Source: Curtobacterium guangdongense
Lineage (GTDB): Bacteria; Actinomycetota; Actinomycetes; Actinomycetales; Microbacteriaceae
DNA length: 64,000 bases
NCBI RefSeq assembly: GCF_049341845.1
Contig: NZ_JBMPIT010000004.1
Span: forward strand, 1 to 64,000
Reading direction: 5' to 3'
In this document: in pieces, positions 7,947 to 14,581 of the stretch
Numbering within the stretch: position 1 is the first letter of the stretch
How the letters are laid out: every line of letters begins with the position of its first letter
Program-made: the position numbers and the translations under genes
Notes under the pieces: generated by a model
Told to the model about the DNA's origin: nothing
The model's database searches: none
What the model saw: only the letters and a program-made list of their open reading frames with translations

Positions 7947-9232
7947 GCGTAGAGCGGGAACGCGTCGGTCAGCGCCTTCACCCGCGCGGACAGCGCCTCG
8001 ACGTCCGGGTTCGGCATGAGCGTCAGCGCGATGATGTCCGCGACCTCGGTGAACTCGGCGTCACCGAAGCCGCGCGTCGCGAGCGCCGAGGTGCCGATGC
8101 GGACACCGGAGGTGACCATCGGCGGACGCGGGTCGAACGGCACGGAGTTGCGGTTCACGGTGATGCCGACCTCGTGCAGCAGGTCTTCGGCCTGCTTGCC
8201 GTCGACCTCGGACTCGCGCAGGTCGACGAGCACCAGGTGCACGTCGGTGCCGCCGGTCAGGACGTCGATGCCGGCGGCCTTGGCGTCGGACTGGGTGAGC
8301 CGGTCCGCGAGCAGCTTCGCACCGCGGAGCGTGCGCTCCTGGCGGTCCTTGAACTCCGGCTGGCCGGCGAGCAGGAACGCGGTCGCCTTGGCGGCGATCA
8401 CGTGCATGAGCGGGCCGCCCTGCTGTCCCGGGAACACCGCGGAGTTCAGCTTCTTGAAGAGCGACTCCTCGTTGGACAGGATGATGCCGGAGCGCGGACC
8501 GGCGAGCGTCTTGTGCACCGTCGACGACACGACGTGGGCGTGCGGCAGCGGCGACGGGTGGAGGCCCGCGGCGACGAGCCCGGCGAAGTGCGCCATGTCC
8601 ACCCAGAGCGTCGCGCCGACCTCGTCCGCGATCTCGCGGAACTTCGCGAAGTCGAGCTGCCGCGGGTACGCCGACCAGCCCGCGATGAGGACCTTCGGCT
8701 GGTGCTCGATCGCCTTCGCGCGGATGTCGTCGTAGTCGACCTCGAACGTCTCCGGGTCGACGCCGTAGGACACGGCGTTGTAGATGCGGCCGGAGAAGTT
8801 GAGCTTCATGCCGTGGGTCAGGTGGCCGCCGTGGGCGAGCTCGAGGCCGAGGATCGTGTCGCCGGCCGAGGCGATGGCGTGCAGGACCGCGGCGTTCGCG
8901 CTTGCGCCGGAGTGCGGCTGCACGTTCGCGTAGGCGGCACCGAACAGGGCCTTCGCCCGGTCGATGGCGAGCTGCTCGGCGACGTCGACGAACTCGCAGC
9001 CACCGTAGTAGCGCTTGCCCGGGTAGCCCTCGGCGTACTTGTTCGTCAGGACGGAGCCCTGCGACTCGAGGACGGCGCGCGGGACGAAGTTCTCGGACGC
9101 GATCATCTCGAGGGTGTCGCGCTGGCGGCCGAGCTCGTTCTGCAGGACCGCGGCGATCTCGGGATCGACCTCGGCGAGGGGGGCGTTGAAGGTGGAGCTG
9201 ACGGACGCAGCGGGCAGATCGGTGATGGACAC
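7943..9232 (-). CDS. glyA: Serine hydroxymethyltransferase
   Basis: PLP enzyme that converts serine and THF to glycine and 5,10-methylene-THF. The 429-residue sequence contains IASENFVP near the N-terminus, NKYAEGYPGKRYYGGCEFVD, the PLP-site Asp/His segment WVDMAHFAG, and the Schiff-base Lys in VSSTVHKTLAGPRSG. The GTG at 9232 is preceded by AGGAG (9236-9240 on the reverse strand), so this gene is translated from a leadered mRNA, unlike many neighbours. A ZTP-type riboswitch occupies the leader. Confidence 0.97.
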   Translation of the reverse strand: MSITDLPAASVSSTFNAPLAEVDPEIAAVLQNELGRQRDTLEMIASENFVPRAVLESQGSVLTNKYAEGYPGKRYYGGCEFVDVAEQLAIDRAKALFGAAYANVQPHSGASANAAVLHAIASAGDTILGLELAHGGHLTHGMKLNFSGRIYNAVSYGVDPETFEVDYDDIRAKAIEHQPKVLIAGWSAYPRQLDFAKFREIADEVGATLWVDMAHFAGLVAAGLHPSPLPHAHVVSSTVHKTLAGPRSGIILSNEESLFKKLNSAVFPGQQGGPLMHVIAAKATAFLLAGQPEFKDRQERTLRGAKLLADRLTQSDAKAAGIDVLTGGTDVHLVLVDLRESEVDGKQAEDLLHEVGITVNRNSVPFDPRPPMVTSGVRIGTSALATRGFGDAEFTEVADIIALTLMPNPDVEALSARVKALTDAFPLYA

Positions 9233-9280
9233 GGGACTCCTACGGTGTGCGGACGACCATGCGGTCGTGCTCGGACGGTC

Positions 9281-9362
9281 GGTGCGCGCTGCCCAGGCGT
9301 ACGGCAGCGCACCGTGTCAGGTGTCGCTTCCCGATGGTGACCCATCCAACGCCAGTCGCGAC
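9281..9362 (-). ncRNA. ZTP (pfl) riboswitch in the glyA leader
   Basis: On the minus strand the glyA leader matches the pfl/ZTP aptamer by eye. P1 is GTCGC (9362-9358) with GCGAC (9327-9323). The conserved GACTGGCG follows the first P1 strand. P2 is GATGG with CCATC closed by GTCA, and GGGAAGCGAC follows it. P3 is GGTGCGCTGCC (9313-9303) with the strand 9293-9281, and its loop carries the hallmark CGCCTGGGCA (9299-9290). GGCG (9353-9350) can pair with CGCC (9299-9296) as the known pseudoknot. ZTP riboswitches control one-carbon and purine genes, glyA and folD among them. A further ACGACC/GGTCGT hairpin lies between the aptamer and the ribosome binding site; how the switch acts on glyA is unclear. 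Confidence 0.88.
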
Positions 9363-9406
9363 GTGACGATCGTACCGAGCCGCCCAGCCTGTGTCACCCT
9401 GGAGAC

Positions 9407-9694
9407 ATGACCATGCTGTCGCCGGACGTCGACGAAGCCACGAGCACGCGCGCCGACGTGCCGTGGGTCACCGTGGTCTGGGACGACCCGGTCAACCTGA
9501 TGTCGTACGTCACCTACGTCTTCCAGAGCTACTTCGGGTTCCCGGCGGCCAAGGCCGAGCGGCTGATGCACCAGGTCGACTCCGAGGGACGGGCGATCGT
9601 GGCGACCGGCCACCGCGAGGAGATGGAGCGGCACGTCGAGGCGATGCACGGCTACGGACTCCAGGCAACCGTCGACCGGGCACCCGAAGCGTGA
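9407..9694 (+). CDS. clpS: ATP-dependent Clp protease adaptor ClpS
   Basis: N-recognin that delivers N-degron substrates to ClpA/ClpC-ClpP. The 95-residue protein has the ClpS core: VTVVWDDPVNLMSYVTYVF carrying the conserved DDPVN substrate-binding segment, then AERLMHQVDSEGRAIVATG and the HREEMERHV helix. It is divergent from glyA and overlaps the following DUF2017 gene by four bases (GTGA), a conserved actinobacterial arrangement. Confidence 0.95.
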   Translation: MTMLSPDVDEATSTRADVPWVTVVWDDPVNLMSYVTYVFQSYFGFPAAKAERLMHQVDSEGRAIVATGHREEMERHVEAMHGYGLQATVDRAPEA

Positions 9695-10167
9695 TCCCGT
9701 TCGTCCGTCGCGGGGACGGCATCCACCTCGGCCTGGCCTCCGGCGAGCGCGACGTGCTGATGAGCCTCACCGAGCAGCTCCGGCAGATCCTCGACGGCGA
9801 CATGGACTCCGATCCGGTGACGCTCCGGATGTTCCCGGACGCCTACCCGGGCGATCGGGCGGCGAGCGCCGAGTTCCGGCGGTATACGCAGAGCGATCTC
9901 CGCTCGGCGAAGTCCGCGAACGCGCAGGTCGTCCACGACTGGCTCACCGGCGCAAAGGACGGCGCGCTCACCGCGTCCGACGAGCAGTCCTGGCTCCGGT
10001 GCCTGACCGACCTGCGGCTGACAATCGCGGACCGGCTGGGGATCGTGGACCAGGCGACGGAGGACGCGACGCGCACGTCGACCGCCGCCGTCGGCCTCCG
10101 CGACGTCTACGACTGGCTCGGGTACGTCCAGGAGCACCTGGTCACGACGATGACAGACCAGCGATGA
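9691..10167 (+). CDS. DUF2017 family protein
   Basis: Uncharacterised actinobacterial family that usually follows clpS. The 158-residue protein begins IPFVRRGDGIHLGL, typical of the family, is mostly helical and lacks signal or membrane segments. GTG at 9691 overlaps the clpS stop. Its last five residues, MTDQR, lie in the first copy of a 14-bp tandem repeat, and its stop codon overlaps the ATG of a second MTDQR mini-frame that leads into the next gene. Involvement in Clp-dependent proteolysis is suggested only by linkage. Confidence 0.85.
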   Translation: MIPFVRRGDGIHLGLASGERDVLMSLTEQLRQILDGDMDSDPVTLRMFPDAYPGDRAASAEFRRYTQSDLRSAKSANAQVVHDWLTGAKDGALTASDEQSWLRCLTDLRLTIADRLGIVDQATEDATRTSTAAVGLRDVYDWLGYVQEHLVTTMTDQR

Positions 10168-10175
10168 CAGACCAA
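10148..10175 (+). repeat. 14-bp tandem repeat at the DUF2017/GNAT junction, creating a mini-cistron
   Basis: CGATGACAGACCAG (10148-10161) is repeated with one change at 10162-10175. The first copy encodes the C-terminus MTDQR of the DUF2017 protein. The second encodes ATG-ACA-GAC-CAA-CGG-TGA (10164-10181), a five-codon frame that overlaps the DUF2017 stop at its start and the GTG of the GNAT gene at its end. Confidence 0.75.
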
Positions 10176-10177
10176 CG

Positions 10178-11101
10178 GTGACGCTCACCTTCCGCGCGTC
10201 CACGGGATCCGACCGGGAGGCCCTGCTCGCCTTCTCGACGTCGGAACCGGTCGCGTGGACCGTTGCGGAGAAGTACCGGCAGGAGTCGGCGGCGCGGAAC
10301 CTCCGCCCGGAGTGGTCGTTCCTCGCGGAGCGCGACGGTCGTCCGGTGGGGCGGGCGATCTGGTGGGGCGGTGCCGATGCCGCGACACCGAGCACGCTCG
10401 ACGACGTGATCGTGTCCGCGTCGGAGCACGGCGACCGCGTGGCGATCGCCACGGGTCTGATCCGTGCGGGCGCGCAGGCGTTCGGGACGCTCCCGGAGTG
10501 GATCGTCGACGTCGCCGTCGACTGGCACGACGACCCGTCCGCCGTCGCCGCGGTCGCGTGGCGAGCGAAGGCAGCGCAGTCGGCTGGCCTGGTCCGGACG
10601 ACCGAGCGCGTCAGCTTCGCCTGGACGCCGTCGGCCGGGGTGCCGGACACCGGTTCGTTCCGCTTCCGCGAGGGCGACGACGCCGAGTTCACGGACCTGT
10701 TCGCCCGGGTCACGGTCGGGTCGCTCGACGCGCACACCGTCGCCACCGTCGAACGGCTCGGCGCCAGGGGCACCGCCGCCGACGACCTCGACTTCTACCG
10801 GTCGTTGCCCGGCCGGCGCGAGGACTGGCGGATCGCGGTCGACACGGACGGTCTCACGGTCGGGTTCGTGCTCGCCACCAGGACGGCCTACGACGCCGCG
10901 ATCAGCTCCATCGGCGTCCTGCCGCAGCACCGGGGTCGCGGGGTCGTCGACGCCTTGCTCGGCGAAGGACTCCGCGTCCACGCCGACGCCGGGGAGGACC
11001 GGGTGGTCGGCACCACCGATGCGGCGAACACCCCGATGCGCCGGGCGTTCGAGCGCGCCGGGTTCGACGTCACGAAGCGCCGGATCGTCTTCGACACCTG
11101 A
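10178..11101 (+). CDS. GNAT family N-acetyltransferase
   Basis: The 307-residue length fits a tandem-GNAT protein with a diverged N-terminal half and an active-looking C-terminal half. The acetyl-CoA site is IGVLPQHRGRGVVDALLGE (R/Q-x-x-G-x-G/A type) near residue 250, followed by TTDAANTPMRRAFERAGFDV. The substrate is unknown. GTG at 10178 is coupled to the DUF2017 gene through the MTDQR mini-frame. Confidence 0.82.
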   Translation: MTLTFRASTGSDREALLAFSTSEPVAWTVAEKYRQESAARNLRPEWSFLAERDGRPVGRAIWWGGADAATPSTLDDVIVSASEHGDRVAIATGLIRAGAQAFGTLPEWIVDVAVDWHDDPSAVAAVAWRAKAAQSAGLVRTTERVSFAWTPSAGVPDTGSFRFREGDDAEFTDLFARVTVGSLDAHTVATVERLGARGTAADDLDFYRSLPGRREDWRIAVDTDGLTVGFVLATRTAYDAAISSIGVLPQHRGRGVVDALLGEGLRVHADAGEDRVVGTTDAANTPMRRAFERAGFDVTKRRIVFDT

Positions 11102-11114
11102 GTCGAAACCGGAA

Positions 11115-11134
11115 GGCAAACTTGCAAGTTCGCC
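11115..11134. promoter_or_regulatory. Palindromic MarR-type operator
   Basis: The perfect 12-bp palindrome AACTTGCAAGTT (11119-11130) is flanked by GGC and GCC on either side. It lies 14 bases before the -10 element of the marR-type gene, where it would overlap the -35 region; autoregulation is likely. Confidence 0.65.
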
Positions 11135-11144
11135 TTGCGAAGCG

Positions 11145-11150
11145 TACCGT
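11145..11150 (+). promoter_or_regulatory. -10 element of the MarR gene, leaderless promoter
   Basis: TACCGT lies seven bases before the GTG start at 11158, directly after the palindromic operator. Confidence 0.55.
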
Positions 11151-11157
11151 CGGTGCC

Positions 11158-11589
11158 GTGAACAGCCGTCTGGAGACCGAGACCGACCTGGCTGACGAGA
11201 TCCTCGCCATGCACGGCCGGATCCGCCGGACCCTCCTCGCCGGGAAGGCCGACGACGTCACCGCGTCGCAGTCGGCAGCGCTCGGACGGCTCGTCCGCGA
11301 CGGCGCATCCACGACCGCGGCACTCGCCCGAGCCGAAGGAGTCCGCCCGCAGTCCATGGGCGCGACGGTCCAGGCGCTCGAGGACCTCGGGCTCGTCGAG
11401 CGCATGCCGGACCCGACCGACGGCCGTCGCACGATCGTCAGCGCGACCGACGCCGGGCACGCTGCCCGCAGGGACTCCCAGCGTTCCCGCACCCGTCTGC
11501 TCGCCGAGCGCCTCGCCGCGCTCGACCCCGACGACCGCGCGACCGTCGCGCGGTCCCTCACCATCCTCGGAACCCTCGTCGAGCGGTGA
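11158..11589 (+). CDS. MarR family transcriptional regulator
   Basis: Winged-helix dimeric regulator of 143 residues. The recognition region is TTAALARAEGVRPQSMGATV, followed by the wing DLGLVERMPDPTDGRRTIV, which carries the family's D-x-R-D-x-R-type basic motif in the form DPTDGRR. GTG at 11158 fits the leaderless -10 TACCGT. It lies directly before an MFS exporter, a common MarR-efflux pair, and the palindrome AACTTGCAAGTT upstream is probably its operator. The inducer is not predictable. Confidence 0.9.
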   Translation: MNSRLETETDLADEILAMHGRIRRTLLAGKADDVTASQSAALGRLVRDGASTTAALARAEGVRPQSMGATVQALEDLGLVERMPDPTDGRRTIVSATDAGHAARRDSQRSRTRLLAERLAALDPDDRATVARSLTILGTLVER

Positions 11590-11798
11590 CCGCCTGCCCG
11601 GCGTGACGGGCGTCCCCGACGCACGCCGAGCCTCCAGGCCGCACCTGCCCGACCACGTCGAAAAGGCACCCCACCACGTCCACCGCAACCGCACCCACCC
11701 CGGTCACCTCGACGAGCGATCCGACGGGTTCCGGCTTCGGGCCGAAGCTCCTCGTCCCGATCCTCGTCGGACCGCTGCTCAACCCCATCAACACGACG

Positions 11799-13088
11799 AT
11801 GGTCTCCGTCGCCCTCGCGCCGATCTCCCGCGACCTCGGGATCGGCGCCTCGCAGGCGATCTGGCTCGTCGCGGCGCTGTACCTGGCGAGCGCGATCGCC
11901 CAGCCGACGATGGGGAAGCTCGCGGACCGGTTCGGGCCGAAGAAGGTCTTCATGGCCGGACTCGTCGTCGTCGGGATCGCGGGCGTCGTGCCCGAGGTGC
12001 TGACGGGCTTCGGCGGCGCGGTGTTCGCTCGGGTGCTCATCGGCATCGGGACCTCGTCGGCGTACCCGGCGGCGCTCACCACGCTCCGGCAGCACTCCGC
12101 CCGGATCGGCATGCCGACCCCGCCGCTCGTCCTCGGTGCGCTCTCGATCACCTCCCTGGTCTCCGCCGCGGCGGGTCCGCCCCTCGGTGGTGCACTCATC
12201 GCGGCGTTCGGGTGGCACGCGATCTTCCTCGTGAACGTCCCGCTGGCGGCGTTCGGCCTCGTCGTCGCCGGGCTCTGGCTGCCGTCCGACCGGCTCCGAC
12301 CCCGCTACGACGCCGATGTCCCCGTGCTGACGGCGCTCGACCCGTTCGGCATGGTGCTCATGACGGGGACGGTGTCGGCGCTCCTGGTGTTCCTGCTCGA
12401 CATCTCGGCAGGGCTCTGGTGGCTGCTCGGCGTCGCGATCGTGCTGTTGGCGGCGCTGATCGTCTGGGAGCTCCGGGCGGCGAAGCCGTTCATCGACGTG
12501 CGGATGCTCGCGCGGAACGGGGCGCTGTCCCGCACCTACGTCCGGCTGTTCCTCGTCTACATGCTCGCGTACACGATGACGTACGGGTTCTCGCAGTGGG
12601 TGCAGGACGTCGCGGGGTACTCGAGCGACCAGGCCGGGTACATCCAGCTCCCCGCGGCGATCGTCGCCGGGATCGTGTCGTTCCTCGTCGCCCGGAAGAC
12701 CGCCGTCCGCGGGCCGCTCGTCGTCGCCGCGGTCGTGCCGATCGTCGGGGGGCTGCTGCTGCTCGGGCTGCACACCGGTTCGCCCATCGTGCTGCTCGCC
12801 CTGGCGCCCGCGCTGTTCGGCATCCCCCAGGCACTCGCGTCGGTCTCGAACCAGGCGGCGCTGTACAAGATCGTCCCGCCGGAGTCGATCGGCACCGCTG
12901 CCGGGCTCTCACGCACGAGCGTCTACATCGGGGCGATCGCCGCGTCGTCGCTCATCGGCGGGGTGTTCGGCGAGGGTCCGACCACGGCGGACCTGCACGT
13001 CCTCGGGTGGGTCATCGTGGGGATCGCGGTCCTGCTCACCGCGCTGACGGTCTCCGACCGGGCGCTGGTGTCCCGCGCGGCGCGCTGA
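11799..13088 (+). CDS. MFS transporter, 5' end uncertain
   Basis: Major facilitator drug-exporter type, probably 12-14 membrane helices, with the motif-A-like loop GKLADRFGPKKVF after helix 2. The first ATG/GTG/TTG in frame is at 11799, but that truncates helix 1: the frame is open from 11607 and reads KLLVPILVGPLLNPINTT just upstream, as expected for this family. A natural N-terminus would begin at TTSTATAPTPVTS (about 11681), where the codon before ACC-ACG-TCC is CCC rather than ATG. Either a three-base start-codon loss occurred or an unusual start is used. The MarR gene upstream probably controls it. Confidence 0.82.
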   Translation: MVSVALAPISRDLGIGASQAIWLVAALYLASAIAQPTMGKLADRFGPKKVFMAGLVVVGIAGVVPEVLTGFGGAVFARVLIGIGTSSAYPAALTTLRQHSARIGMPTPPLVLGALSITSLVSAAAGPPLGGALIAAFGWHAIFLVNVPLAAFGLVVAGLWLPSDRLRPRYDADVPVLTALDPFGMVLMTGTVSALLVFLLDISAGLWWLLGVAIVLLAALIVWELRAAKPFIDVRMLARNGALSRTYVRLFLVYMLAYTMTYGFSQWVQDVAGYSSDQAGYIQLPAAIVAGIVSFLVARKTAVRGPLVVAAVVPIVGGLLLLGLHTGSPIVLLALAPALFGIPQALASVSNQAALYKIVPPESIGTAAGLSRTSVYIGAIAASSLIGGVFGEGPTTADLHVLGWVIVGIAVLLTALTVSDRALVSRAAR

Positions 13089-13127
13089 GCGCCCGGCGCG
13101 CTGAGCGCGCCGCGCTACGCCGCCGCG

Positions 13128-13190
13128 CATCGAGGGAACAGAAATGGTCGAGTGGACCCTCGGCACCCGACCATTTCTGTTCCCTCGATG
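13128..13190. terminator. 23-bp perfect inverted repeat after the MFS gene
   Basis: Arms 13128-13150 and 13168-13190 are perfectly complementary (outer part CATCGAGGGAACAGAAATGG) around a 17-base loop. It lies 40 bp past the MFS stop and upstream of the purU promoter. It lacks a T-tract. Confidence 0.6.
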
Positions 13191-13227
13191 GCGCGGGGCG
13201 CGGGCCGACTCGTGCCTCCCGCCCCGG

Positions 13228-13233
13228 TACCCT
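13228..13233 (+). promoter_or_regulatory. -10 element of purU, leaderless promoter
   Basis: TACCCT lies six bases before the GTG start at 13240, with no ribosome binding site. Confidence 0.55.
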
Positions 13234-13239
13234 GAACCC

Positions 13240-14112
13240 GTGACCGACCCGACGCCCGCGAGCACCCCCACGCACTGGACCCTCACGCTGGTCTGCGACG
13301 ACCAGCCCGGGATCGTGCACGCCGTCTCCGGGGCCGTCGTGCAGGCGCAGGGCAACATCACCGAGTCGCAGCAGTTCTCCAGCCACGACACGAACACGTT
13401 CTTCATGCGCCTGCAGGTGATGGCGCCCGTCGACCGCGCGACCTTCGAGCAGGCGCTCGCGCCCGTGGTCGAGCGCTACGGCATGCGCGTCCAGCTCGAC
13501 GTCGTCGGCCGGCCGATGCGCACGCTCGTCCTGGTGTCGAAGGCCGGGCACTGCATGAACGACCTGCTCTACCGGCAGCGCGGCGGCCAGCTCCCGATCG
13601 ACGTGCCGCTGGTGCTGTCGAACCACGCGGACCTGTCCGAGCTCGCGGCGTTCTACTCCGTCCCGTTCGAGCACCGTCCGGTCACCGACGCGTCCAGCAA
13701 GGAAGCGATGGAACGCCGCATCCTCGAGGCGGTGGAGGAACACGACATCGAGCTCGTCGTCCTCGCGCGCTACATGCAGATCCTGTCGCCGGAGCTCTGC
13801 GCCGCGCTCAAGGGCCGCGCCGTCAACATCCACCACTCGTTCCTCCCCGGCTTCAAGGGGGCGAACCCGTACCGGCAGGCGCACGCTCGCGGCGTGAAGC
13901 TGATCGGTGCGACGGCGCACTTCGTCACGAGCGACCTCGACGAGGGGCCGATCATCGAGCAGAACGTCGTCCGCGTCGACCACACGAAGGACCCGTCCGA
14001 GCTGGTGTCGATCGGCCAGGACGAGGAGTCCAGGACCCTCACCCAGGCGGTGCGCTGGATCGCGGAGGACCGAGTCCTGCTCGACGGCGCCCGCACGATC
14101 ATCTTCAAGTAG
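13240..14112 (+). CDS. purU: Formyltetrahydrofolate deformylase
   Basis: Hydrolyses 10-formyl-THF to formate and THF, balancing the folate one-carbon pool. The 290-residue protein has an N-terminal ACT domain (about 12-90, LVCDDQPGIVHAVSGAVV) and a C-terminal formyltransferase fold with ARYMQILSPELC, the catalytic segment VNIHHSFLPGFKGANPY and SDLDEGPIIEQ with the active-site Asp. The GTG at 13240 fits the TACCCT -10 and removes a non-conserved extension. It complements glyA-folD and purN-purH elsewhere in the window. Confidence 0.95.
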   Translation: MTDPTPASTPTHWTLTLVCDDQPGIVHAVSGAVVQAQGNITESQQFSSHDTNTFFMRLQVMAPVDRATFEQALAPVVERYGMRVQLDVVGRPMRTLVLVSKAGHCMNDLLYRQRGGQLPIDVPLVLSNHADLSELAAFYSVPFEHRPVTDASSKEAMERRILEAVEEHDIELVVLARYMQILSPELCAALKGRAVNIHHSFLPGFKGANPYRQAHARGVKLIGATAHFVTSDLDEGPIIEQNVVRVDHTKDPSELVSIGQDEESRTLTQAVRWIAEDRVLLDGARTIIFK

Positions 14113-14117
14113 GCACC

Positions 14118-14201
14118 ATGAGCAACGCACCACGCTCCCCCATGGCCCCGAGTGTGACAGTGGGGACACTCCGATGAGCAATGCACCACGCTCCCCGATG
14201 G
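14118..14201 (+). repeat. Direct duplication of the start of the yrdB-like gene
   Basis: ATGAGCAACGCACCACGCTC and the following bases (from 14118) recur almost exactly from 14174. The first copy opens a 19-codon frame (MSNAPRSPMAPSVTVGTLR) that stops at 14175-14177, overlapping the ATG of the second copy as ATGA. The upstream frame could act as a leader peptide or simply be a duplication scar. Confidence 0.75.
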
Positions 14202-14581
14202 ACTGGGGCGACACTCCGGACCCGTCCGCGATCGGCAAGCCCCGACGCGAGTTCGACCCCTGGAAGGCCCTGCGGGTCGTGGTGTGCACCTTCGGTCTGC
14301 TCTCGCTGGCGTACTGGGGCTACATCGCGTGGCCGTTCCCGATGCCCGGGATCCTCTTCATGATCGGCGCGCCCGTCTTCGCGATCGTGGTCTGGTACTT
14401 CTTCCGGTCGCCGAGGTCCCCGATCGAGACGGACGCGGTCGGCAAGACCATCGTCGAGGTGGCACTGATCGTCGCGGCCGGTGGCTGCTGGATCTCGATC
14501 GGGCACCCGGTCGTCGGCCTGGTCTTCATCGTGGTGGCTGCGGTCTCCGGAATCGTCACGTTCCGGCGGGAGACGCGGTGA
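14174..14581 (+). CDS. YrdB family membrane protein (DUF2568)
   Basis: The 135-residue protein starts with a charged segment and has four predicted membrane helices beginning at ALRVVVCTFGLLSLAYWGYI, the typical start of the DUF2568 domain. Its function is unknown. The start at 14174 is chosen over the duplicated ATG at 14118 because only the former frame continues. The stop overlaps the nagA GTG (GTGA at 14578-14581), so it may be translationally coupled to nagA without functional linkage. Confidence 0.75.
   Translation: MSNAPRSPMDWGDTPDPSAIGKPRREFDPWKALRVVVCTFGLLSLAYWGYIAWPFPMPGILFMIGAPVFAIVVWYFFRSPRSPIETDAVGKTIVEVALIVAAGGCWISIGHPVVGLVFIVVAAVSGIVTFRRETR

Noticed and set aside
11603..13243. 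GTG-started frame overlapping the MFS gene, considered as the true start of the transporter
   Set aside because: It is in a different frame from the transporter helices and reads as Arg/Pro-rich nonsense across the membrane domain.
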